Shown here in pieces: positions 9,964 to 17,035 of a DNA stretch of 35,568 nt (positions are counted from its first letter, which is position 1; each line of letters begins with the position of its first letter). This DNA comes from Bordetella parapertussis (GTDB lineage: Bacteria > Pseudomonadota > Gammaproteobacteria > Burkholderiales > SG8-41). The translations under genes were made by a program, and so were the position numbers. The stretch lies in the NCBI GenBank assembly GCA_945906935.1, contig CAMDSO010000033.1, forward strand, positions 1-35,568, in the 5' to 3' direction. The notes below the pieces were generated by a model. It did not search any database. It was not told where the DNA came from and saw nothing but the letters and a program-made list of their open reading frames with translations.

Positions 9964-10527
9964 TTATGGGTGGCGGTCCCGTAGCAGCGCCGGCAGCGCG
10001 GCGGCAGGAGCGGTCACCCGGTGGATTTTACGGCGCGCCGCGGCAGCCGGTGGCAAACGCGCTGCGAAATCGGGCAATGACGGCGGTTTACTGAAGTGGA
10101 AAAGATGCGCCGTGCAGGTGCAATCGCTCGCCCCAAAGCGCGGCAGTGGCAGGCTCGCGCCGGCGAGATTGGCGCAGGTCTGCGCCCAGAGGTGCTCGCT
10201 GCCATGGCGGTCTTCGCGGTATCAGATTTCGAAGGGCGTAGCGATACGGCGCAGATAGTCGATCTGCCAGTGCAGGCGCTGGGCGATGCCGAGATGATGG
10301 CGCAGCCGCGCGCGCAGACCGCCGGGGCCGAACGCCGAGCCGATGTAAACATAACAACCTGCCGCCGCAGCCAGTGCGCCGAGTCTGCCGATGGTGAGGC
10401 GCTGGCGTCGTTTCACCGTCAGTAGCAGCGCATAGGTGCCGTACTGTGCTGGAATAGGTGTGGTGGCGGCATCCGCGAGCGCGGTGTCCCCGCGGCGGAG
10501 GTTCGTCGGGCGCAGCTGTTCGCACAC
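9964..10527 (-). pseudogene. GIY-YIG (DUF123-type) nuclease-family gene with an in-frame TGA
   Basis: The frame runs 188 codons from a GTG at 10527 to a TAA at 9966-9964, with one internal TGA at 10224-10222. Upstream of it lies the GIY-YIG half: GTYALLLTVKRRQRLTIGRL, AAGCYVYIGSAFGPGGLRAR, LHWQIDYLRRIATPFEI. After the TGA the same frame continues with a normal family C-terminus: YREDRHGSEHLWAQ, LPLPRFGASDCTCTAHLFHF. The family normally has Trp (TGG) where the TGA stands (EIWY), so a single G-to-A change explains it. Either it is a recent nonsense mutation, a sequencing error, or the stop is read through. The upstream half alone (101 codons) lacks the conserved C-terminal Cys/His region. It lies 20 bases below the DUF1134 gene. 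Confidence 0.8.
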
Positions 10528-10547
10528 GCTTGCATCGCTATGCGCAG

Positions 10548-11216
10548 TTAGAACGGATTGAGCGTTTTCGTTTTGGTGTAATGCACATAACCGATGCTGG
10601 CGCCGGCGCGCAGACCGACGCCCAGACGGATCGGTGCCAGCGTGATGCCATCACGCCGCTGGTAATTGATGCCGGCACCGCCGATGTAGTAAAAGCTGCC
10701 GTCGACGGCGGGGAAGCGCTGGAACAGACTCTCGACGTTGTGCAGGTTGTAGGCCAGCACAAAGACTTTCGAGGCATTGGCGCCGAAATCGAAACCGATC
10801 GACGGTCCCTGCCAATGTACGTTGCGGGTGTTGCCGGCTTTCAACTGCAGCGTGCCGTGGCCGTAGCGCAGACCGACCGTGATGGCGCCGCCAGCCTCTT
10901 CGCCCTTGATATAACCGACCGGCCGGCCGTGGTCTTTGAAGGCTTTTTCCACCACACCGGCGAGCCCGGCGCTGCCTTTGCCAAACCAGGCGACGGCGTC
11001 CTTCAGGATGGAACCCTGATCGTAGGTATTGTCGGTGGTGGGTTTCGTTGTCTCGGCTGCCAGCAGAGGCATGCCAAAGGGCAGTAGCGCCAGCGCGATC
11101 CCTTGCGTGAGGATACGACGGCGCAGAACGGTGGCTACGAGGGTCGATGCTGTTAGTGCTGTTGCATCACTGGAATCGGCGCAAGGGTCATGCCGCTCTG
11201 GGCTACAGTGCGTCAT
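10548..11216 (-). CDS. DUF1134 (EipA-like) periplasmic protein
   Basis: DUF1134 includes Brucella EipA, a periplasmic protein linked to envelope integrity. The 222-residue product has a hydrophobic export segment near residues 31-54 (RRRILTQGIALALLPFGMPL then LAAETT) after a long 30-residue leader. The conserved domain follows from about residue 75: FGKGSAGLAGVVEKAFKDHG, RPVGYIKGEEAGGAITVGLR, NVHWQGPSIGFDFGANASKV, YNLHNVESLFQRFPAVDG and LAPIRLGVGLRAGASIGYV, ending in the typical LNPF. The ATG overlaps the stop of the AmpG-like gene (ATGA), implying coupling; a shorter start nearer the signal segment is possible. Partnership with a muropeptide-type transporter fits a cell-envelope role, but that is inference. 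Confidence 0.88.
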   Translation of the reverse strand: MTHCSPERHDPCADSSDATALTASTLVATVLRRRILTQGIALALLPFGMPLLAAETTKPTTDNTYDQGSILKDAVAWFGKGSAGLAGVVEKAFKDHGRPVGYIKGEEAGGAITVGLRYGHGTLQLKAGNTRNVHWQGPSIGFDFGANASKVFVLAYNLHNVESLFQRFPAVDGSFYYIGGAGINYQRRDGITLAPIRLGVGLRAGASIGYVHYTKTKTLNPF

Positions 11217-12709
11217 CGCGCCTCGGTAATTTTGGGGGGGTGACCGGCATCGCTACGCACCAGCATGGTTTTGACCCAGGGCAGCAAAGCGTATGCCGGG
11301 AAGGCGAGGAAGAAGGTCAGCAGAAAATAGCCCGAATAGCCCATCGCCTCGGCGCCGAAGCCGCTGGCCCAGCCGGCGAACGAGCGCGATAGCGCAAACA
11401 CCGAAGAGAGCAGCGCGTATTCGGTGGCCGCGCGCTGCTTGTCAACGATCGCCATCAGGAAGGCGAGAAACGCCGCGGTACCGAGCCCGCCCGTAAATGA
11501 TTCGATGGCGCTGGCGCTATACAGTATGGCGCGGTGTTCAAACAACAGCGTGGCACCGGCGGCGGCCGGCGGGATGAGCGCTGCAGCGAGGGCGTAGCCA
11601 AGATTTGAGACTGCCTGCAGCAGGCCGAGTACCCATAGCGCACGGTAAATACCTTTGCGGTCGGTGTACCAGCCGCCGGCCACGCCGCCGGCAATCGACA
11701 GGCCCAGACCGATGTTGACCGAGACCAGGCCGATCTCGGTGGCGGTGAAGCCGCTGTCCACCCAGAACGGTTTGACCATGAAGCCCATCGAGGCGTCGGC
11801 CAGTTTGAAGATCAGGATGAAGGCGAGTACCGGCATGATGCCGGGTCGTTTGAGCAGATCCATCAGCGCGCCAAACATCGGGCCGTGCAGGGCGTCGTTT
11901 TGGGTGTCTGCGCCGGGCGCGCGGCGCGCGGCATTGGCGAGCATGAGGGCGGCGAATGCAGTGAAGGCGATGCCCCACGCGTAGAGCCAGAAATAAGGGT
12001 TGCCGGCCGACCAATGGGTCACGCGATTGGCCAGCCACACACAGGCGAGCACAAACAGCAGCACCAGGGCGAGCGTCTGCGGGGCGCGTGAAATGGCCGC
12101 CAGTTCGCCGCGTAGAGAGACGCCGGTGGCCGCAGCGGCGTGACGTTCGCGCGGCGCGGCGAGGCAGCCGGCGGCACAGACGACAAAGAGCAGGCCGGCA
12201 CAAGCAAAGGCGCCGCCCCAGCCGAGCACATCCGACAGTATCAGGATGACGCCGGCGGCGAGCATGCCGACGCGGTAGAAACCGATGCGCACGCCGTTGG
12301 CGAGCCCCATTTCGTCACGCTCGAGCAACTCAATGGTGTAACCGTCGATCGCGATGTCATTGGTGGCTGAGAGCACGGTGAAGACGGCGATACCCAGCCA
12401 GACCCAGAGCGGCAGACCTTCGGCGATCGCAAACGCCAGCATCACCGTGCCCATCAGGACATCGACGACGGCCATCCAGACGCGATGCCGGCGGTAATGA
12501 TCGATCGCCGGTGCCCACAGAAATTTGAACGTCCAGGCCAGACCGAGCAGACTGATCAAACCGATGTTGCGCAGCTCGACGCCCTGCTGGCGGAACCAGA
12601 CCGGAAAGATGTCAAAGAATATACCGAGCGGAAAACCCTCTGAGAAATAGAGCAGCGCAACCCAGAAGAATTTGGACCGCAGCAGCGGCGTGGCGGCGGT
12701 GTTATTCAA
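11213..12709 (-). CDS. AmpG-like MFS transporter (muropeptide permease family)
   Basis: The 498-residue polytopic major-facilitator protein has about 12-14 hydrophobic segments. The N-terminus LLYFSEGFPLGIFFDIFPVW followed by LGLAWTFKFLWAPAIDHY is the AmpG signature. SATNDIAIDGYTIELL and the C-terminal half (FKLADASMGFMVKPFWVDSG; GLVSVNIGLGLSIAGGVAGG; SFTGGLGTAAFLAFLMAIVD) also match that family. AmpG imports anhydro-muropeptides for recycling and beta-lactamase induction; here the substrate is inferred. The start is a TTG at 12709 without a clear Shine-Dalgarno; no better in-frame start is found upstream. It is the first gene of a run with the DUF1134 gene and is divergent from the aconitase-family cluster across 273 bases. 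Confidence 0.88.
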   Translation of the reverse strand: MNNTAATPLLRSKFFWVALLYFSEGFPLGIFFDIFPVWFRQQGVELRNIGLISLLGLAWTFKFLWAPAIDHYRRHRVWMAVVDVLMGTVMLAFAIAEGLPLWVWLGIAVFTVLSATNDIAIDGYTIELLERDEMGLANGVRIGFYRVGMLAAGVILILSDVLGWGGAFACAGLLFVVCAAGCLAAPRERHAAAATGVSLRGELAAISRAPQTLALVLLFVLACVWLANRVTHWSAGNPYFWLYAWGIAFTAFAALMLANAARRAPGADTQNDALHGPMFGALMDLLKRPGIMPVLAFILIFKLADASMGFMVKPFWVDSGFTATEIGLVSVNIGLGLSIAGGVAGGWYTDRKGIYRALWVLGLLQAVSNLGYALAAALIPPAAAGATLLFEHRAILYSASAIESFTGGLGTAAFLAFLMAIVDKQRAATEYALLSSVFALSRSFAGWASGFGAEAMGYSGYFLLTFFLAFPAYALLPWVKTMLVRSDAGHPPKITEAR

Positions 12710-12748
12710 GCGGAGATCGTGCGGGGGAGTGCGGAGAGGGTCACTAAC

Positions 12749-12754
12749 ATAATA
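12749..12754 (-). promoter_or_regulatory. Candidate -10 box for the AmpG-like operon
   Basis: The minus strand reads TATTAT (5 of 6 matches to TATAAT), about 40 bases before the TTG start. The -35 position 17 bases upstream (CAACAC) is weak. It lies beside the palindrome at 12779-12808, so one regulator could affect both divergent promoters; this is inferred. Confidence 0.35.
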
Positions 12755-12778
12755 AAATGCGCCGCCGTTATGTGTTGT

Positions 12779-12808
12779 CCGATATGTTAGGCACGCCTGT
12801 CATATCGG
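12779..12808. promoter_or_regulatory. 30-bp hyphenated palindrome, candidate operator upstream of the aconitase-family cluster
   Basis: Perfect 8-bp arms CCGATATG and CATATCGG flank a 14-base centre that is itself nearly symmetric (AGGC-AC-GCCT). The site lies midway between the divergent AmpG-like gene and the aconitase-family genes. A TAGGATACT stretch just to the right (from 12811) could hold the cluster's -10. The motif CTAACA recurs nearby in both orientations (about 12743, 12785 and 12817). It has no T-tract, so it looks more like an operator than a terminator. Confidence 0.5.
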
Positions 12809-12982
12809 GGTAGGATACTAACAAATCCGCTGTGGCCTGTAACAATGTTTCAGCCGGCCGCGCGCCTCCGGCCATGCGGTAACAGGTTCGACAGGCGCAA
12901 GCGGAATTCCGATCATCAAGAACAGACGGCCACGCGCGGCGTCATCACGGCGCGTGCGTTGGGACGTCAGAAGCGGGGAAAC

Positions 12983-14266
12983 ATGGCAGGCAGGCATGCG
13001 TTGCAGAAAATCGTCGCCGCGAAGGCGAAGCCGGCGCGCGTCGAGGTTGCGGCCGGTGAGTTTCTGGAAATCGAACCGGATATTTTCAGCGTCATTGTGT
13101 CGTTCAACGCTACCGAGGCGCGCCATCTGGTCGCCAATCTGACCGACCTCGGCGTGAAGAATCTGCCGCTTAAACACAAGATCATCGCTTTTTCCGATCA
13201 CGGTTCGCCGGCCCCTTCAGCCGCCGCCGCCGAGGGTCAAAAGTTGTGGCGTGATTTTTATCGCGCGCACGGCGTTGCAGTGATCGACGGTGGCGCCGGT
13301 ATTTCGCATCTGGTGTTGGCCGAGCGCGGCATGGCCGCCCCCGGTGAAATCGTCATCAATCAGGATTCGCACGCGCCGACGCTGGGCGCGATCGGTGCCT
13401 TCGGAACTTCGCTCGGCGGCGGGCGCATGATGCTCTATGCGCTGGGGCGTTACTGGATCGAAGTGCCGAAAGTGGTGTTGGTAAAACTCGAGGGACGTTT
13501 GCGTCCGGGCGTATATGGTCGCGACGTTGCGCTGCATGTCAATGGCGTGTTGGGTCAACAGGGGGCGCTCGGCATGGGGCTTGAATTCGCCGGCTCGTAT
13601 GTGAGCGAGGCCAGCATGGATATGCGCTTTACACTGTGCAACATGGGGACTGAAATGGGCGCGGTGTCGTCCTACATTCAGCCCGATGCGACGACGTTGT
13701 CGTGGTTGCAGCCACGCTGTAGCAAACCGTATACGGTGTTTGAAACCGACCGCGATTTTGTCTATGAAAGCACGCATGTGATTGACGTTGCGGCGATTGA
13801 GCCGCAGGTTGCCGTGCCGCATTCTTGCGACGACGTCAAACCGGTCAGCGCAGTAGCGGGGCGCCGCATCGATCAGGCTTATCTCGGCTCTTGCGCGAGC
13901 GGACGCCTTGAGGACATCGCCACCGCGGCGGCCTTGATCAAGGGACATAAAGTGCATCCCGATGTGCGTCTGATTGTGACGCCGGGTTCGCGCGACGTGC
14001 TGATGGCCGCCACCAAAGCCGGTTATATCGACATCTTGCATGAGGCGAATGCGACGGTGACGAATGCCAACTGCGGCGCCTGCCCCGGCATCCACGGCGG
14101 CATACTCGCACCGGGCGAGGTGGTGATTTCCACCAGCACGCGCAACAACAAGGGCCGCATGGGCAAGGGGGCGGAAATTTATCTGGCTTCGCCGGCGACG
14201 GTGGTCGCGTCGGCGATCGCCGGTTGTATTGCCGATGCGCGCGACTATTCGCAGGAGGCGGGATGA
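12983..14266 (+). CDS. Aconitase-family hydro-lyase, large subunit (LeuC2-like)
   Basis: This is a [4Fe-4S] hydro-lyase large subunit of 427 residues, the size of LeuC2/homoaconitase-type proteins. Cluster ligands are readable: Cys304 in YLGSCASGRLED, and Cys364 and Cys367 in TNANCGACPGIHGG. Active-site motifs include KIIAFSDHGSPAP, VINQDSHAPTLGAIGAFGTS and CNMGTEMGAVSSYIQPD. The start is the ATG at 12983 (MAGRHALQKIVAAKAKPA) after GCGGGGAA; the frame is open 46 codons further up, but that part is not family-like. Its stop overlaps the small subunit (ATGA). The context (Bug receptors, hydroxyacid dehydrogenase) suggests catabolism of a dicarboxylic or tricarboxylic acid (for example a substituted malate) rather than leucine synthesis; the substrate is unknown. 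Confidence 0.9.
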   Translation: MAGRHALQKIVAAKAKPARVEVAAGEFLEIEPDIFSVIVSFNATEARHLVANLTDLGVKNLPLKHKIIAFSDHGSPAPSAAAAEGQKLWRDFYRAHGVAVIDGGAGISHLVLAERGMAAPGEIVINQDSHAPTLGAIGAFGTSLGGGRMMLYALGRYWIEVPKVVLVKLEGRLRPGVYGRDVALHVNGVLGQQGALGMGLEFAGSYVSEASMDMRFTLCNMGTEMGAVSSYIQPDATTLSWLQPRCSKPYTVFETDRDFVYESTHVIDVAAIEPQVAVPHSCDDVKPVSAVAGRRIDQAYLGSCASGRLEDIATAAALIKGHKVHPDVRLIVTPGSRDVLMAATKAGYIDILHEANATVTNANCGACPGIHGGILAPGEVVISTSTRNNKGRMGKGAEIYLASPATVVASAIAGCIADARDYSQEAG

Positions 14267-14766
14267 AACTCAACGGCAGCGCGTGGACCTTCGCGCAGGA
14301 AGACATCAGCACTGATTTGATCCGCGCCAAGGCGTGGTCGCATTTGTCGCCGCAGGAGCAGGGCGCGCATTGTCTCGAAGAAGTCGATCCGGCTTTTGCC
14401 GCGCAGGCGCAGCCGGGCGACTTCATCGTCGCCGGCAAAAATTTTGGCTGCGGTTCGTCAACCGCCGCACACGTCGCGGTGATCGGATTGGGCATCGGCG
14501 CGGTGATTGCTGAATCGATGGGCAAGCTGTTTATCACCAATGCGGCCAGCGCCGGGCTGTGGGCGGTGAGCTGCCCGGGCATCATCGCTTTTGCCCGCGC
14601 CGGCGATAAACTTGAACTCGACACCGCCGCCTGGCAGGTGCGCAATCTCACCACCGGTGCGTCGATCGCGGCCAATCCAATGCCGGGGTTCTTGTGTGAA
14701 ATGATTGAACTCGGCGGCGAAAAACATTATCTGCGCGCCCGTCTGGCGCGCGAGGCGGCGGTCTGA
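14263..14766 (+). CDS. Aconitase-family hydro-lyase, small (swivel) subunit (LeuD2-like)
   Basis: The swivel-domain partner of the preceding large subunit has 167 residues, typical of LeuD2-type small subunits. It starts MKLNGSAWTFAQEDISTDLI; the STDLI stretch is the substrate-specificity loop equivalent of DTDQI in LeuD. The family motif IVAGKNFGCGSSTAAHVAVI is clear, with Thr-Ala-Ala in place of the usual Arg-Glu-His after GCGSS, a difference that may reflect altered substrate recognition. A strong Shine-Dalgarno (GGAGGCGGG) precedes the ATG, which overlaps the large-subunit stop, so a 1:1 heteromer is expected. Confidence 0.9.
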   Translation: MKLNGSAWTFAQEDISTDLIRAKAWSHLSPQEQGAHCLEEVDPAFAAQAQPGDFIVAGKNFGCGSSTAAHVAVIGLGIGAVIAESMGKLFITNAASAGLWAVSCPGIIAFARAGDKLELDTAAWQVRNLTTGASIAANPMPGFLCEMIELGGEKHYLRARLAREAAV

Positions 14767-14792
14767 ACGCAATACGCCATCAAGGAAGCCCC

Positions 14793-15353
14793 GTGTCACG
14801 TATTCCAACCTTCAACGAAAGCAGCGATTTCAATCCGGCGCAGCGTCGCGTTGTCGATGCCATCCTTGGTCGTCGCGGCGGTCGCATTCCCGGGCCCTAC
14901 CGCGTCTCGCTGCACTGCCCGGAGATCACCGAGGTCTGGCATCCACTCGGTGAAAAGCTGCTCTTGCACAGTTCGTTTGCGCCGCGCCTGTCGGAGTTTG
15001 TGATCATCCTCGCGGCGCGCGGCATGGATTGCGATTACGTTTTCAACTCCCACATGGGGCATGCCGTGAAGAACGGTCTGCCGCAGTCGGTGGTGGATGC
15101 GATGGCGCAAAACCGGCGTCCCCTCTTCGTGCAGGCGGATGAGGAAGCCATCTATGATTTTTGTAGCGAGCTGAGCCGGCAAAAAGTGGTGAGTGATGCC
15201 ACCTATCAGCGTGCGCTCGAACTCTTTGGCGCGCCGGGGATAGTCGAACTTACCGCGTTGCTTGGCTACTACACGATGGTGTCGATGACGGTGATCGCAC
15301 ATCAGATACCGTTGCCGGCGGGAGCGTTGCCGCCGCTGACCAAGAACCCATGA
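14793..15353 (+). CDS. Carboxymuconolactone-decarboxylase-family protein
   Basis: The 186-residue all-helical AhpD/CMD-family protein starts at a GTG (14793) preceded by AAGGAAG at good spacing (MSRIPTFNESSDFNPAQRRV). The core reads SEFVIILAARGMDCDYVFNS then HMGHAVKNGL. The AhpD redox motif CxxCxxxH is reduced: Cys80 and His87 are in register but the second Cys is Val83, so a thiol peroxidase role is unlikely. A decarboxylase, isomerase or lactone-handling role on an acid intermediate fits the cluster. It sits 26 bases after the small subunit, and its stop overlaps the next ATG. The substrate is unknown. Confidence 0.85.
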   Translation: MSRIPTFNESSDFNPAQRRVVDAILGRRGGRIPGPYRVSLHCPEITEVWHPLGEKLLLHSSFAPRLSEFVIILAARGMDCDYVFNSHMGHAVKNGLPQSVVDAMAQNRRPLFVQADEEAIYDFCSELSRQKVVSDATYQRALELFGAPGIVELTALLGYYTMVSMTVIAHQIPLPAGALPPLTKNP

Positions 15354-16372
15354 GCATTTCACCGGAGAATAATTTGTTGGCAAAGAAAGTCATGCTGGCC
15401 GTTGGCCTCTCAGTGCCGGCCGCCGCGGTGTGCGCGCAGACGGTTACGAAGGGTAAAAGTGATGCCGCCCACCCGTCGCGCCCGATTCGCCTGTTGATGC
15501 CGTCTCCGGCCGGCGGCACGCCGGATGCGCTGGGCCGCATGCTGGCGACCCAGGTCGAGTCCCAGCTCGGCGGCAGCATGGCCGATGGACAACCGCGCAC
15601 CGGTGCCAACGGCATGATCGCCTATGAGCGCGGTGCCAAGGGCAATCCCGACGGCTATACGACGCTGCATGCGACGCCGTCATTTGCGCTGAATACGATT
15701 GTGTTCAAAAAGCTCGCCTACGATTTGCATCGCGATTTCACGCCGATCACCAATATTGCGCAGGGCTCCGGTTATCTGATGCTGGCGCAGCCGTCGGTGC
15801 AGGCGACCAATGTCAAAGAGTTGATCGCCTTTGCCAAGACGCAGAACAAACCGCTGACCTACGGCACGCCGGGAGTGGGCAAGACGCTGCATCCGGCCAC
15901 CGAGTTGTTCAACGCGCGCGCCGGACTGAACATGCTGCGCGTCCCTTACAAGGGTGTTGCGCCGGCGTTGAATGCGCTGCTCGGCGGCGAAATCAGTGTG
16001 ATCGTTCTGCAGCCGCCGGCCGGCGTGGCGCAGGTCAAGGCCGGACGCTTGCGGGCGATTGCCTTCACCGGTTCGCGGCGCGGGGAGGGTAAGCCCGATC
16101 TGCCGACGGTATCCGAGTCGGGCTTGCCGGGCTGCGTCGTGCATTTCACCTGGAATGCGTGGTTTGTGCCGGCGAAAACGCCGCGCGATATCATCATGCG
16201 GCTAAATGCTGAGGTGAAGAAGGCGATGCAGGTGCCGAAGGTGCGCGCACTCTTCATCAACGGTGGCTGGGAAATCCTCGCCAGCACGCCCGAAGAACTG
16301 GCTAAATATGTCGACGTGGAACTCGTGCGCTATGCCGAGGCGGCGCGCATTGCGAAAATTCAACCGGAATAA
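15350..16372 (+). CDS. Bug-family (TctC) tripartite tricarboxylate transporter receptor 1
   Basis: This is a periplasmic solute-binding protein of the Bug/TctC family, 340 residues. Family blocks are PSRPIRLLMPSPAGGTPDAL, GANGMIAYERGAKGNPDGYT, LTYGTPGVGKTLHPATELFN, RVPYKGVAPALNALLGGEIS and the C-terminal EELAKYVDVELVRYAEAARI. The ATG at 15350 overlaps the upstream stop. An alternative TTG at 15377, preceded by GGAGAA at 7 bases, would start directly at a neat signal peptide (MAKKVMLAVGLSVPAAAVCA) and may be the real start. No TctA or TctB membrane genes lie nearby, so it is an orphan receptor that must use a transporter elsewhere. Bug proteins bind carboxylates, fitting the neighbouring hydro-lyase. 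Confidence 0.92.
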   Translation: MSISPENNLLAKKVMLAVGLSVPAAAVCAQTVTKGKSDAAHPSRPIRLLMPSPAGGTPDALGRMLATQVESQLGGSMADGQPRTGANGMIAYERGAKGNPDGYTTLHATPSFALNTIVFKKLAYDLHRDFTPITNIAQGSGYLMLAQPSVQATNVKELIAFAKTQNKPLTYGTPGVGKTLHPATELFNARAGLNMLRVPYKGVAPALNALLGGEISVIVLQPPAGVAQVKAGRLRAIAFTGSRRGEGKPDLPTVSESGLPGCVVHFTWNAWFVPAKTPRDIIMRLNAEVKKAMQVPKVRALFINGGWEILASTPEELAKYVDVELVRYAEAARIAKIQPE

Positions 16373-16377
16373 GCCGC

Positions 16378-16977
16378 GTGAAAGTCTACGTCTGGAAGCA
16401 TTCGGGTAATTCGTACAAGCTGCGTGTCCTGCTGGCGTTGCTTGGCGTCGAGTATGAAGAAGTGATGGTGAACTTTCGCACGCATGAGCACCAAAGCGCC
16501 GACTACCGGAAGATCAATCCGCGCGGCCAGGTGCCGGCGATTGTCGATGGCGACATGGTGTTGTGGGATTCGGCGGCCTGTCTGGTTTACATCGCACGCA
16601 AATTTGGCGGCGAGCAGTGGCTGCCGTCGGCGCCGGCGCCGATGGCCGAGGTCATGAACTGGGTATCGCTGGCCGGCAACGAAATGCTCTATGGCTTGCA
16701 ATATGCGCGACGCGGCCTGACGCGCGGCATCTGCAGCGCGGGTACGGTTGAACAAATGCAGGTCAATGGCCGCATCGCGCTGGATGTTGTCGAAGCGCGT
16801 CTTGCCACACACGACTGGCTGGCGTTGGGGCATCCGAGCATTGCTGACATCGCGTGTTTTCCCTATGTCGAAACCGCGCCCGAGGGGGGCATGCCGCTGG
16901 CGCCCTATCCGCATGTCACCGCCTGGCTGGCACGCTGCAAAGCCTTGCCGCAATGGCCGGCGCGCTGGCAGACTTGA
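16378..16977 (+). CDS. Glutathione S-transferase family protein
   Basis: The 199-residue two-domain GST-like protein starts at a GTG (16378), five bases after the receptor stop: MKVYVWKHSGNSYKLRVLLA. The thioredoxin-fold half has the glutathione-binding stretch INPRGQVPAIVDGDMVLWDS (cis-Pro in VPAI, and Asp-Ser after VLW). The helical half contains LALGHPSIADIACFPYVET, the N-capping box region. The SGNSYK segment near the N-terminus is where family members hold their catalytic Ser or Cys. The role could be glutathione-dependent isomerisation or detoxification; the cluster context favours a catabolic intermediate, but this is inference. Confidence 0.88.
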   Translation: MKVYVWKHSGNSYKLRVLLALLGVEYEEVMVNFRTHEHQSADYRKINPRGQVPAIVDGDMVLWDSAACLVYIARKFGGEQWLPSAPAPMAEVMNWVSLAGNEMLYGLQYARRGLTRGICSAGTVEQMQVNGRIALDVVEARLATHDWLALGHPSIADIACFPYVETAPEGGMPLAPYPHVTAWLARCKALPQWPARWQT

Positions 16978-17035
16978 GCGCCCCGTGCCCTGCAGACCTG
17001 TCAATTCTTGTTGAATAGCGCGATGCCACAAGGCC

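Noticed and set aside
12845-12982. 46-codon N-terminal extension of the hydro-lyase large subunit
   Set aside because: It has no similarity to the family, and a good ribosome-binding site precedes 12983.
13217-14095. Long minus-strand open frame opposite the hydro-lyase large subunit
   Set aside because: It is a shadow frame without domain content; the plus-strand gene has complete Fe-S motifs.
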